Of a stretch of 64,000 nucleotides of DNA, positions 48,145 to 60,243 are shown one piece after another; the first letter of the stretch is position 1, and every line of letters starts with the position of its first letter. The DNA is taken from NCBI GenBank assembly GCA_950295325.1, contig OX485808.1:29716527-29780526 (forward strand), in the 5' to 3' direction. Below the pieces are notes generated by a model. It saw only the letters and a list, made by a program, of their open reading frames with translations, was not told the DNA's origin and did not search any database. The translations under genes were made by a program, and so were the position numbers. The DNA comes from Polytrichum commune. Its lineage: Eukaryota; Streptophyta; Polytrichopsida; Polytrichales; Polytrichaceae.

Positions 48145-48355
48145 AAATGGAAGGTGGTTGTGTGCACACATAAAAGAGAGCTTGGACCTTCTTCAAGAGG
48201 AATTCTCCTCTGCATAGTGCAATCACCAATTTGCATTTGAGCGCTGTGGCCAAGGCTTGCTTCGCTTTTGTCATGACATGGATCCCTTGTTTGTTTTTCC
48301 ATTCGCTATTTCTTTTTGGAATGTAAGAGGGCACTCACGCTAATGAATCAAGTGT
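48145..48355 (+). repeat. R3 dispersed repeat, copy 3
   Basis: GGAAGGTGGTTGTGTGCACA, CTTCTTCAAGAGGAATTCTC, TTTTGTCATGACATGGATCC and CGCTAATGAATCAAG. Confidence 0.75.
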
Positions 48356-48374
48356 CGATAGGGTCCAACAAACT

Positions 48375-48575
48375 AGAAACGGAAATCAAAGGCGGCTCTG
48401 TGCACACATATAACATAGCAAGCTTCTTCGAGAGGAATTCTCCTTTGCATAGTGCAATCACAATTCTTTCACTTGAGCCATGTGAACGCAGGGATCCCTT
48501 GTTTGTACTTCCTTTTCCATCACTGAACCTTTTTGGCATAAAAGAAAGATACTAGTGCTAATGACTCAAGTTTTC
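48375..48575 (+). repeat. R3 dispersed repeat, copy 4, head-to-tail with copy 3
   Basis: GGAAATCAAAGGCGGCTCTG, TGCACACATATAACATAG, CTTCGAGAGGAATTCTCC and TAGTGCTAATGACTCAAG. Confidence 0.73.
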
Positions 48576-48585
48576 AATCTGAAAA

Positions 48586-49005
48586 ATGACATCATCACTC
48601 CCAGCTGCGCTCCAACAACTCACCAAAACCAAATGCAATTACAGTAGCAGTTCCATTCCCCCACACGGTGCCAGCTGCAACACACCAACCCTAAACCCCT
48701 GCCCCGGTACACAGCAATCCAATTTCGCATCCCTCGCCACATTCCAAACCCGAAACAACTCTTCAAAACCAAATTCACAACTTCACAAGTTCCACCTCAT
48801 CTTATAGAGATCACCAACGAAGACATACAGGCTCACATGCTTGCACAAATGCCAAACCCTAGATCTGAGTTTCAGTACATTATGTCCAAACAAAAAACGA
48901 CGTCTATCCTTCATTCACGATCACCGCCACACACTACTACTGGAATGAAACAACGAAGTCCACACCAGAAGCTCTCATTCCTCAGAACACTCTCTTTCTT
49001 CTCGT
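48586..49005. other. Possible upstream exon or leader region of the membrane-protein gene, or a gene remnant
   Basis: This stretch is unlike the surrounding repeats. On the plus strand it has a 73-codon frame (48586-48807) with a Ser/Thr-rich start, overlapped by a second open frame to about 49005 (PPHLIEITNEDIQAHML). On the minus strand it has TAGGGTTTGG motifs and a good GGTTTTG/GTGAGT donor. That could splice to the acceptor just before the ATG at 46999 and make a non-coding first exon. I cannot choose between these. Confidence 0.3.
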
Positions 49006-49014
49006 AGAGGCCCA

Positions 49015-49255
49015 GCTGATTTAGTCATGGTTATTGGAAGTGCAAGTTTGTTGATTTCTTAACTGGACACATAGGTTCTCCCACATGTGTTCACTATCGA
49101 GTGTAGAGTAGTTGATTAATATTCGAAGACGTAGTCCAATCAGTTTTGAACACATGTCTTTACAATGTTTGTTCTTTGATCTTTACTGGATTGCATACCA
49201 ATCAAATCCAGGGGTCCTGATTAAGAAAAACGGACCACTTAAGACTCACCTGCCA
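49015..49255 (-). repeat. R1-related repeat, minus-strand copy
   Basis: TGATTTAGTCATGGTTATTG, GAGTGTAGAGTAGTTGATTA, AGTCCAATCAGTTTTGAACA and CATACCAATCAAATCCAGG. Confidence 0.65.
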
Positions 49256-50407
49256 TAAGCGAAAACCGCGTTTTCTTGTGTAATGTTGTTTGTGGACTAG
49301 ATGATTATCGAGAGGAGAGTGGAGAGTGGATGATGAGCCGTGGAAGTGGACGAGTCATTCACTTTGTTGGGTTGGTTATCGGTCATAACTGGTTTGCTCA
49401 TGGATGTACATTATGTGTTATGAATGAAATGTTGTTTGTGTTGGATAGAGAATGCAAAAGAGTTGGTTGTCGTAAGTGCTCTTCACTTGGATGAGCGACT
49501 ACACTATATATGATATTTAGTGTCATACGGTATCTAATGTCACTATGATAATGTGGCCCACGATAAATTTGTGGCACATTATTTCCAATGGCGCACTAAA
49601 TGAGATATATAATGTACCTACTTGGGACAAGGCGATAGCAAGGCAATTGTATCATATATTTGATCTCGTGTGGTCCACATAATTCACCATTGAAACATTA
49701 TACTATATACTATGGGCTGCAATATTTTTCTAGTGTTGACACCCTTCCTCAATAATGCTTATCATTATCATGGGCCACATTATTATGTATGAATATTATT
49801 AATGTGGGTTTGTACTACCAAAACATTAAAATAAGTAGATGCTCTAACAAGAGACAATGAGATAACACATCAAACTGTAAGGAACTTGAGTATTAATGTG
49901 GCCCATGATAAATATGTAGCACATTATTTCTGATGATGTGCTAAATGAGTATTAAGTGTATAAATAACTACCGATACACCACCACACATAAGAGGTTTTG
50001 ACTACCTACTTTTAAGTGGTTTGAAGTGTTAAACAAGAATGTATACCGAAGAGGTCCAAAGATCATGAAAGAGGAGTCTCCATGATAAAGTAGTGACATT
50101 TTGAAGTGAAAACACAAATTCTTAATTCATACTAAAAACCTTTGAGGCATACATCCGTAGTATTTGTAAAAGAACACTCCACTCCTAGACGAAGATCATC
50201 TTAGAATTCTACACCAACACCGCCATGTTCTCTTATATATTGATCATACATGGCATTCTCAAAGGGATTAATATTCCTACATGCAAGTAACTGTCATTCT
50301 TCAACCTCTTTATAGAGTATTAATTGTCAAGGAAAGCCATGACGAATGATTTTAATCACTAGCATGAGAATAGTACCAAATAAGCTTATGTGCCACGGTG
50401 GTCTTAC

Positions 50408-50570
50408 CATAACATTATTAAGCAGTGTGCGTTCGTTCATGTAACCATAGGATGCACCAACTTGGTGCAAATCTAGACTTAATCTGAGTCTCCTTGCAAT
50501 AGGTTGGGGCATCCTTTGATAATATTCTCAAGACCCACAGAACGAACGCACATTGCTTAATAATGTTATG
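50408..50570. mobile_element. TIR MITE, CATAACATTATT family, 163 bp
   Basis: CATAACATTATTAAGCAGTG and GTGCGTTCGTTC at the left are mirrored by GAACGAACGCAC and CATTGCTTAATAATGTTATG at the right. The TIR is about 31 bp with one mismatch. Confidence 0.85.
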
Positions 50571-50865
50571 ACAAGCCTAGCTTAACAAATTCATACCACT
50601 ACATGCTTCAAGAATATATATAGATCTCAAAAGAGATCATAAAGTCATTGGTACAAAATGTCATGATGTAATAGAGTTATCCTTAAAGTCTCTCAACAAT
50701 GATGTTTTAGCAAGGAGTTTCACCTCATGTTGACAATTCATAGATGTTTAGGAAGCATTCAAGTGGTGTCGAAACTCTTAAGTTTGGTGGACTGAAGGGA
50801 AGGTGTTTGACTTTGGCCAAAAGACAACTATATGCAATAGATTTTTATGGATGGCAAACTTTTGA

Positions 50866-51093
50866 AGAGAGAGAGAGAGAATTATCCTATATGAGCGTAC
50901 CTCTCAGTTATCCACCATAAAAGCCCAAAAGGCTTTTTTTTAAAAGTTTATATGACACCATAATTAGTTTTAAAAACCTCAAATTAGTCTACTCAAGTTC
51001 ATTTGAAATGAATCAACAGCAAACCAGTAGGGGGCCAAGTTTTTATGTTGGATTAATAAGAGGTACGCTCGTCTACAATTATTCCCTCTCTCC
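50866..51093. mobile_element. MITE with GAGAGAGGGAATTAT termini, copy 3, 7-bp duplication
   Basis: The left AGAGAGAATTATCCTATATG and the right ACAATTATTCCCTCTCTCC are inverted. CTTTTGA flanks it on both sides (50859-50865 and 51094-51100). The inner arms carry GAGCGTACCTCT / AGAGGTACGCTC. Confidence 0.8.
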
Positions 51094-51663
51094 CTTTTGA
51101 ATGGACTCTCAAAAGTTTGGCAAAGACTTCCTTTTCATATAACCGTCCCTTGGCCAAAGTCAAAGACCTCCGCTTCAATTCACCACAATTAGGGGTTCAG
51201 ACACCACTGGAACATTCCTTAAACATCATATATTGTCAAAAGTGGAGTGAAATCCCCTTCCAAAACATGAGTTTGTGAGAGACTTTAAGGGTAAAGCTAA
51301 TAGGTATGCATTCATGAACCCAACTTTCAAAGCTTTCAAATAGTAAAAAATACCAGTTGGGAGGGCCTGAGCGATTGTTTAAAGAGAAAATAATCTTCAT
51401 TTTCATCTCTTGATACCTTTTGCATCTGAACTCCAATTCTGGAAACATGAAATGACCATCTTTGCGTTTCATCTCAATTGCTAACCATGTGAGACAATGC
51501 CCAATCTGATTCAACGGCCAAAATTGTGTGAGGGAGCTGGTAGGGCCACCACATACCTCAGATCCAGGTGACCTGATTCAGGACCAGAAACTCAATTTCT
51601 ACAAGGAACCAAAAATCTACGTGTTGATTTTTTGCCAAGGCTCATAAGACTTACAGAGGACAT

Positions 51664-54600
51664 TTACCAAAATCGCCACGGGTCTTTGTAAGGAGGCACA
51701 TACTCTTGTGTTGGTGGAGTCATGTGGAAGGATTTGATGGTCTCTGTAAATGCTGGCCCCATCTGCACATGAATTTTTTTTATTTAGATTGCATATTCCT
51801 GAGTAATGTATGGTCAACAGCATTGCTCACAAACCTATTGTCACAGAATAGAAACTCCAGTCGCAATATCCTCATAAGTATCGAGGTTTCGACAACACTT
51901 AAAAGACAAAGGTAACCAGTAACCTACAAAGTAAGAATCAAGAGAGATAGTTAATCCATAGCTTTAACAGTTACATACTCAATTAGAGCAATCGGAAACT
52001 AGAATGAAATATGAAACAAATCACACATGTGGCGAAAGCCAAATGGGGGGTGGCAAGCCACTTGACCAGAGGCCATCCACAAATTGTAATGGGAAGTCTC
52101 AAAAAATTGTTGTATATATAGGATGTGTACTAAGACCTCAATTTTGACACAAAAAAACCAGGAAATATAAAACAAAAGTTATTTATTAAAAAAGCATTCT
52201 ACGATAAGAATATGTATTGCAAATGATATAGACTCACCATATCCCATCTCGAATCTAAAGTCGAAGCATTCAAAGAGTACAAGTAACCTGTTCCCCAAAT
52301 CCCAGAGTTAGCTTCTTGTATAATAATAACGTCCACCCTTGTCAATTGCTCAAATCAGAACCAAACCGTAAAAAGTTTGGTCACTGCCTCAATAACTCAA
52401 TTTACTGGCACAGTTTTCCTTCCACTGGAAGTTTTGTCTATACTTCAAACCTTTTGGTCACTGTTGGCTGGCCTCAAAGTTTTATACAAGTTTTGCTCAA
52501 CATCGAGTGCCATGACTCTTTTTTACAGAAATGCCAAGTCATACATCATCCCTCAACGAGATGCAACTCAAAAATTGGCATTCTCAAATTGAAGTACCTA
52601 GAAAAATATGAAACTGTGTTCCAAGCAACAATGAGCCCTGAAAAGTTTCTACAAGGTCAAAGGAGCCTAAGTTGTTTAGAAACCATGTAAACATCACACG
52701 TTGATCATTTTTATTACATTTTATATCAAACTCTCGGACTAGATTTGAGTCATTAGCTTCTGTGGTATGTAGTCAATTGGAACTTCAGGTTTTCACTCAA
52801 GACCATTGCATAAACTGCAAGGAGATCTCAATTTTAAGTACATGGGGAATAAAGTTCGACAGATGTCCTTACCTTCCCTTTCCGTGCTTACAGCTACTGA
52901 ATGTCGGTAAACGTCAGCTCCACCTTGCTGCAAAATACACAAAGTAAAATAATTTTTTTTGAGTACCCTCCAAGTAGCTAACTTGCTCCAACAATAGTGA
53001 AGATAAGATTTTGCAGAGAAGCAGTATACCCATATAAACCAACAAAGTCTATTCTTGGTTTAAAACTTACCAATATAGTTGGGGACTTCTGAACAAGGTA
53101 CTCATAATACCAATAGGGTGCTCCGTCCACCTGCATTGATACAACCCATAAATAACTCATAAACAAAATAAGTCCACATGGTGCAATTCTAATCTAAGTG
53201 GAGAAGCTGAGCCACTAGCTCTAGAAAAGAAGAAATGAGGGATGAAGAAAAACATGCTGGACATACCTCAAATTTAAATACCTACAATATTTTTCTACCT
53301 GATGCATTATAAATATGATGGAAATAGGGGTTACAATGAAGGAGATGGACCTCCTCTTTGTGAGCGTTCAAAATTTGGACCTCAGCCACTCTTTGTCCCA
53401 TGGTCATACGCTGTATATACAGAAATAAATTAGTATCAACATTCACAACTCAACACCCACAATGTCATTCAATAACTATAACAAGTTGTTGTAAATGGGA
53501 GTCCACAGCTTGAATAGAGGATTCTGACCGCAGTTGATTTATCAGCAAGGACTGATTTCGCTACTGCCTTTGCTTCCCAGGTGGTAGAATCATTTAAGTT
53601 CAGGAATGTTGAGTTTGGTGGCCCAACCTGCCCATTCAAATCGCAAAGATAAATATAAAGAAGACTGAAATTGTTACTGCAATATTCTCTGTATTGACAT
53701 AAAAATGGTACCACATGCATAGACAATGCTAAGTATAGTGCTTCCATCAAAATGTAACATGATCTTTGAAGTCACTAACCGAGACAGATATGACAAGGTT
53801 GTTATTTAAGTCAATACGTTCCGAGACAATTCGTTGCCGGGCATCCGCTGCATACAGTAAGAAAAACTCAGAGTCAGACCAATACGTATGTATCCCTAGA
53901 ATGCAAAGAGGCCGCAACATCATAGCTCAACATTTTTGCAACCTCAAATGTTCCAATCACTTATTTGTCTAATGTGTCACTGGTTGGAGGTTAGTCCTTG
54001 GCAGCTCCTGAATACTGGTTCCAGGTAAAAGGCAATTGCTTGAGAAGGTGAAAAAATTACGTGAAAGGGGTGCTGCAGATGAATACCGCTCTGGTTTTCT
54101 GGATTCAACCCTGCAAGCCAACCAGACATGAGCCATATGTGAACTTTGTGGAAGTTAATATTTACAGGTAAGAGCACAACCATCTGGTTTTGAGTCTAAA
54201 TGGAAGTATATCTATTAGACTAAAAATGAATAAAAATGGCAGCCATACTACAGGAACCCACATTAGTGGCTCAAACTAGTCTTCTAGGTGCTATATTAAA
54301 AAACTAAGTTCAACGTTCCACAATCCCTTATACACCAAAACAGACATCCTACTACTCTTGGAAAGATGATTGATAAAATATTCCACTAGACTTGCAGAAA
54401 ATGAGTAGCCTACCAGGATAATTTCTTCCCTTGGTCACCAACGGTCAGGGGGTAAGTGTAGGTGTAGGAATTGATTTCATCTTCTTGCAAAGCCCTTTGT
54501 TTCTCATCAACTGCTGGTACACCTATAATGGAAGTTGGAAATAATAGTCAAGCTTTTGCCTTGAATTTAGTCCATTACATTCAGCCTGACATCAAGGTGA

Positions 54601-57267
54601 ATGTTTGAGATTGCTACAAATACAGAAAGCGATAAGTCTCTTCAACTCTTGAAACACAATTATATACATATGTGATGATTCTAGTTCCTGGGGTAGTTGC
54701 AATGATAAATTTACTCTTGGATTCATGGATTTGGACATATAGCATGTCTTTGATTTTTGTACACTATATAAAGTTTCATAGGGAGTGTGGGGTTTCAAAA
54801 GGTGTTTGGATGTAAGAGCCTCAGAGTTCCCATGGGATCCGGGTTAAGACCTGGAGTTTAAGCCACCCGTGGAGTCATCTCGTTTTAGTAGAACATTCTT
54901 CCCATTAGAGATGTTCAGTACAATCACAATGTTATTGTCTCCAATGCTCATCCATTTTTCTCATTATTGTGCATTGTTGTGTATGTGTGAATACTTACTT
55001 TCTGTACATTCATATACATGTTGTTTACATGCAAATAACCGCACAAAGGGGCAGGAGGTAATACCAGTACTCTCATCAGCTGCTACAGCCTGGAAAACCC
55101 TAAGGAATGGATGAACTGCAACACCAGCCGCCACCAATCCTGTCACCAACGCATTCCGTCGTGACGACATTGTGGAAACTCTAAGAAGTTGAGTCTCAGA
55201 TTCAGATGTTTCATGATTATCACAACGAGGCCTGCATTGCAGTTTCACAGGCTGTCTCTCCTTCGCAGACTTGGGCCTCAAGCTCTCTCTGCACAAGACA
55301 AGCAGCCAGAAGTTTCTTGCTGAAATATTATACTGACATTGTGATTAACCCTTGAAGGTATGGACCTCAAGGCGTCATACGGAGGTGCATAAGGTTACTT
55401 ACTGATTTCATTAGCTGATGACATCAACAGTGACCATACCTGAAATTAACTACTTCATCAATTGCATGCTTTTGATGATGTAAGAAAAAGCAAGCACAGA
55501 GAGATTTTGGCTCGTACTGATGAGATAGATTTAAAGACATATGCTTATTATTTGATTACCATTGTTGTGTATAAAAGTATTGTGTTCTATATAGTTTCAA
55601 TCTCATAGACCAAGTGAAAACTGGCTTTAGTACTTGTTGTGGGCTTGTACAAACTGTACCTTAAACTATGCAATGGTAGCTTGAAACCTTTAAGGGTTAA
55701 ACCGAATTCGTAATTTTTTCATGAACAATCCAGAATCCGTAAACAAGAACAAACAGAAAAACCAACAAAAGTAGGTTATCCCTAAACCCATTATGTGTAT
55801 GGTGAAGAGGATTCATCCTCTAATAATTAAATATATATCTTGAAACCCAAGTTATTGATAATTGGGAGGAGGAAATGAGGTCGGAGGTTAAAGACAAAGA
55901 CAAACATGACATAGTAAAGAATTCAGGACCATGTCCAGAATCCAAAAACTAGACCAAACAGAAAAACAACAAAAGTAGGTAACCTCCGAACCCCTTATGT
56001 ATGTGTATGGTGATGCAGAGGATTCCTCCACCAATAATTAAGGTAATGTATATCCTCGAAATGCAAGATATTGATAATTGAGGAGGAAATGAGGTCGGAG
56101 GCTAAAGACAAACATGACATGTTGAATAATTCAGAAACATATCTAGAATCCGTGAACAAAAAGAAAAAGGCAAACAACAAAAGTAAGTAAACCTAAAACC
56201 CATTATTTATGTGTATAGCATTCCTCCTCTACTAATTAAGGTAATGTAATATCTTGAAATGCAAGATATTGATAATTGAGAGGAGGAAATGAGGTTGGGG
56301 GTAAATACAAAGACAAAAACGACATGTTGAAAATTTCAGAATCGTATCCAGAATCTGAGAACAAGAAAAAACAGATAAACAACAAAAGTAGGTACTCCAA
56401 AACCCCAAAACCCCAAAAACCCTTATGGTACAGTAGTGTATGGTGACGCAGAGGATTCCCCCACTACTAATTAAGGTGACTTCATCTCTCAAGAAATTGG
56501 TGATTGAGAGGAGTAAAATGAGGTTGGAGGGTAAAGACAAAAACAAACAAGAGTTGCTGAATAATTCAATAAAAACCAAGACCCATGCATCCATCCGTTG
56601 CTTACTCAGGCAACATCAAAAAGGCTTCTCAATCCAATTCCCCCGTCTCTTTACTAATTTAGTACGACTATACAAATTCAAGATAGACCATCACCAATGC
56701 GCTGAGGCAGCCAAAAATAAATCCAGAGATGTCACGTAAACACTTAATTAGCTGGAACTCGGAGACCAATCACAAAGGTAAACAAGTATACTACTCTTAA
56801 TAAAGAAAAACAAAAGAAAAATACACACACGCGCGCGCACACACACACAAACGAAGAAGTAAACTGAAGTAAACAGATATTGTTCTATTTTTAAATCTTT
56901 TTTCTTCACAGAAACTGGTAATCAATAAAAATTGGAAAGAAAAGGCAAGATTTTCTTCCAACATAAATCATCAATGCTAACCGCCTTTCGAGCTTGGACT
57001 ACTTCACAGCTGAGGGTCGAAGAGGAAGCAAAGGGAAAGAACTCCCACGAGCTAAAAGCGTTCTACGAAGATAGGTACTTAAGCATCCTAAGCCCCGAAA
57101 CATCCACGATTTTAATACCCATTTTTTCAGATATTTGAAATTCAAGCTCAGAGAATGGTGAATTTAAAGCTTGATTGTGCGCCTGGAAAGTGAGAAGGTG
57201 AGAGAATGACAGACCTGGGCAATGAGGGGGAAGTCCAAGGTTGCGCGAGGTGCATCGCCATCGCCAT
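51664..57267 (-). CDS. PPD5: PsbP domain-containing protein (PPD5-type), chloroplast thylakoid lumen, 11 exons
   Basis: Coding exons, read on the minus strand, are 57267-57215, 55288-55065, 54522-54414, 54110-54061, 53847-53780, 53627-53529, 53410-53351, 53130-53071, 52927-52873, 52287-52238 and 51762-51664. All introns are GT-AG, all phases agree, and the total is 927 nt (308 residues plus TAA). The N-terminus is basic and Ser/Thr-rich like a plastid transit peptide. Residues 59-88 have a twin-arginine signal (SSRRNALVTGLVAAG) and a probable AVAA/DE lumen cleavage site. The PsbP fold follows, with YTYTYPLTVG (107-116), ESRKPERYSSAAPLS (131-145), DGAPYWYYEYLV (223-234), GYLYSLNAST (260-269) and the family-typical C-terminus VPPYKDPWRFW. 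The mature part has no cysteine, which argues against PPD6, whose known structure has a redox disulfide. PPD5 loss in Arabidopsis has been linked to weaker NDH activity and strigolactone-like developmental defects. Family assignment is firm; the PPD5 paralogue choice is moderately sure. Confidence 0.93.
55715..56560. repeat. Four-unit ~205-bp tandem array in PPD5 intron 1
   Basis: The landmark AACAAAAGTAGGT recurs at about 55771, 55975, 56183 and 56388 (periods 204, 208, 205). Each unit also carries CCAGAATCC, ATGGTGA-GCAGAGGATTCC, TAATTAAGGT and GAGGAGGAAATGAGGTCGG. The array fills nearly half of the 1926-bp first intron. Confidence 0.9.
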
Positions 57268-57352
57268 GGCGACTCCGAGGTTGAAGAAGAAATCGAAATC
57301 CAGTGCAATCCTTTGCTTACGGCAGCTCGCATTCTCCCTTCTTCCTTCGGGA
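57268..57352 (-). promoter_or_regulatory. Immediate upstream region of PPD5
   Basis: This is an 85-bp gap between the minisatellite and the ATG, probably 5' leader. It has no TATA box I can defend. The context GTCGCCATGG at the start suits a plant initiation site. Confidence 0.4.
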
Positions 57353-57774
57353 TATGGCAGAAGGCAGGCTTGCTTTCCCTGCACGACGGGTGACCCGGAG
57401 ATAACCCGGTCGACCCGGTGTCTATCCGTGTGGATGGATGATTTCCGTACAGCAAACACACAATGGATGGCAGAAGGCAAGCTTCCTTTCCCTGGGCAAC
57501 GGGTGACCCGGTGATGCCCCGGGTGACCAAGTGTCTATCCGTATGGATGGATGATACCTGTACTCTAAACATGTAACAAAGTGATAGATAAAAGGCACGC
57601 AACCCTTCCCTGGACGATGGGTGACCCGGCATTCATCCGTGTGGATGGCTAATTCTTAGTAGATTAACATACATCGGAGGGAAGAAGACACGCTTCCTTT
57701 CCCTAGACAACGGGTGACCTTGTGTCTATTTGTGTGGATGGATGATGTCTGTACATTAAACATCCAAAGGATGG
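57353..57774. repeat. Minisatellite upstream of the PPD5 start codon
   Basis: Four units of 93-118 bp are marked by GGGTGACCCGG or GGGTGACCT at 57388, 57501, 57619 and 57712. Each contains GGCACGCTTCCTTTCCCTGG-like sequence, TCTATCCGTGTGGATGGATG and a TGTACA-AAACA motif. The nearest unit ends about 90 bp above the ATG, so it lies in the promoter or 5' leader. Long minus-strand open frames here are by-products of the repeats. Confidence 0.88.
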
Positions 57775-57779
57775 TACAC

Positions 57780-59950
57780 CCTAAACTCCGTAATATCAAC
57801 CTTCATAATGTCACACACTCTCTTATATCCCGAAACCCTAGGGAACAGATGTTCGTAGTTCAAATCTCACATGGGGCCTAGGTTGGTCAAGTCCATATAG
57901 GTACCACCAACCACATGGCACATTCTTTTAGCATTATTTTAGGGTAAGTTTATACATGGCTCGGGGCCAGCCCAAGCATTGCCCCATTCTCAAAGACTAA
58001 GTTCTTGATCCGGCCCAAGTTTATCAACATTTTTCGGGCCCAACTTTGTCACATGTAAAGTGATGTGTCTTAATTTGGGGTTTTGATGTCCTTGAGGGGG
58101 AAGTTTAGTGAAGCGAATTAACTTCCCATGTAGTCCTCTTGATTTCTATCTTCCGACATGGGAAAAATTTGTACTACCTTATACTTCTCTAGAGTTTGCG
58201 CAAAAAGTCTTAAGTGGTTGGTTATGGGTGCCTCTCCTCTAATGTTCAGGGCCCAACCCTAGTAAGGTAAAGGGTGCTAAAACCAACACCTACACCCACA
58301 AACACCTCCCAATTGCCAACACTTTACTACCTTCAATTGTTCCCCATGATGTAGGAGTGTTTGGGCCCACATAGCGATGGTTTTAGGTGTCATTAGTGAT
58401 GCCACCTCATAGCAACCTCCACTACCTTCATATAGGGAACAAGCTCTACTCTATCTTGGGGTTGGTTTAAGGTGGCTTTAGGGTGGCTTGTCAATGCCTA
58501 TTCTAGCCATTTGGGGGGGGGGGGAGGATGGTTCTAGCCATTCTATTGACAAAGCTAAGGAAGTGGGCCCACAAAACACAAAGGAGGTCGGTTCATGGGA
58601 TGCAAGGTGACGGTTTTTGCAAGTGAACCGGGTGGGATCATGGAGGTGGCCATGTGGCTTTGCGCACCATTACTAGTTGGACTTTATCTACCTTGGGTCT
58701 AGTACCCAACTAGGTTCTAGGCAATGAAGTGGGGGTCTTCATCATATACAATGTCGTCATACACAAGCCTACATATTGGTTTCAGGAAGCTAGTGGTTTT
58801 GACTTTGAGTATTCATCAAATATTCAATTGAGGCTAAAAATGTATTTTATTTTTATATCTATATTTAGCCCAAAGCTTAAGTTATTGTTTTTGATATATC
58901 AACCACATAGCCATATGTAAAGTGTTGGTTTAAGGGTGAGTTTCCATGTAGGCCACTTGCCCACTAGATTCTAGATAGTAGTGGGTCAGAGGTGTTCACA
59001 TGTAGTTTAAGCACAACCCTCCAACCAACCACATTCTTCCGGTTCACTAAAATATGGAGGGCCATGCATATGGGCCGCTAGACTTCCATGCGCCCACTAA
59101 AGAATCTTCAACCTACAAGTGTCGGTCATCGAAGGATTAAGGCTGGTGGAAGACTCATGCCCGATCACACCAAACGGAAAGTTCATTTTCAGTAGATGAA
59201 TAAGTATCCAATAGTGATTTTCATGGTGGGCCATCACCGTCCATGATATATGACGACGCCGGAGATGGCCACCACCTATAATCTGACATCTATGTTTGGA
59301 CGTGCGTCGGACATGTGGGTCCCACCACCAAAAACGGTAACCCCTCCAATATTAGCCTCTGCCGGTCACTCTATTCCGGTTGCTACACATCGAGAAGTTT
59401 CTTATAAGACACTTCCTCATTGTGTTGTGCATCTCTACATCCAACACAATTCCATGTTAGTTTCTTCAACTCTTGAGCTTCATGTTTGTGCAACTCTTGT
59501 TTGTTTTTGTTGGTGCAATGTAGAGTAGATTTGTCCCAGGGTTATTACTTTGTCATTGCTAAGTTGTAAGCTCTACTCGCTTTAAATGTGTATTAGCAGT
59601 AGTAGTAGTCAGATGTAGATATGAGGAAGTGGCCCTTCAAGTAAAAATGACAAGCAGTTTGGATTTCAAATTTTCTTTCTTCGATAAGCATTATGTTCAT
59701 CATCAATTTGTTCAAAAACACATAAAAATTTATGGTGCATTTATAATGGGTAATATTTGAGGACATCTTGACCACAAATATGTTATGAATTAACAGCCAA
59801 GATGATTGGAAAAAACTGCAAAATTATAGAATTTGGAAACCGAACCAGTTTGTTCTTCAGCTTCAGGATGAGATACGATTTCGAGATGCTATGGAAGTTG
59901 CGAAGTAGTAGGTGACTTTGAGCTTCATGGTTCACACGTGGTTTCTCCGG
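57780..59950. other. No gene seen
   Basis: Unassigned sequence with a G12 run near 58513. A 92-codon frame at 59250-59528 has no recognisable domain. Confidence 0.5.
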
Positions 59951-60243
59951 GCAAATGTGCACAGCCATCGGCCACCAATTCTCATCGCGATTTGAGAATA
60001 TACAATTGTGCCTTCATCTAAGTCATATTCTATACCGGCTCAGATTCTTGTGTTTATGTGCAGGTTCGATGTTTTGCTTAATTCAAACCCCTAGAATCCC
60101 CTGTTCATTGCAAGAGTGGCCACGAGTCAGTAGAGCATGCGAGCCGGGATGAAACATAGCTTAGATTGCATGCACTAGGGTTTAGGGACCCAGCTTTGAA
60201 GATTATACAAAAGGAATAGGCGAAAACCATTTTTTTAAGAGCA

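Noticed and set aside
47760-48171. Overlapping 110-codon frames on both strands
   Set aside because: Neither shows a domain, splice support or codon pattern, and they end in the R3 repeat.
57063-57632. 189-codon minus-strand open frame upstream of PPD5
   Set aside because: It runs through the minisatellite and across PPD5 exon 1 in another frame. Its internal protein repeats mirror the DNA units, and no domain is seen.
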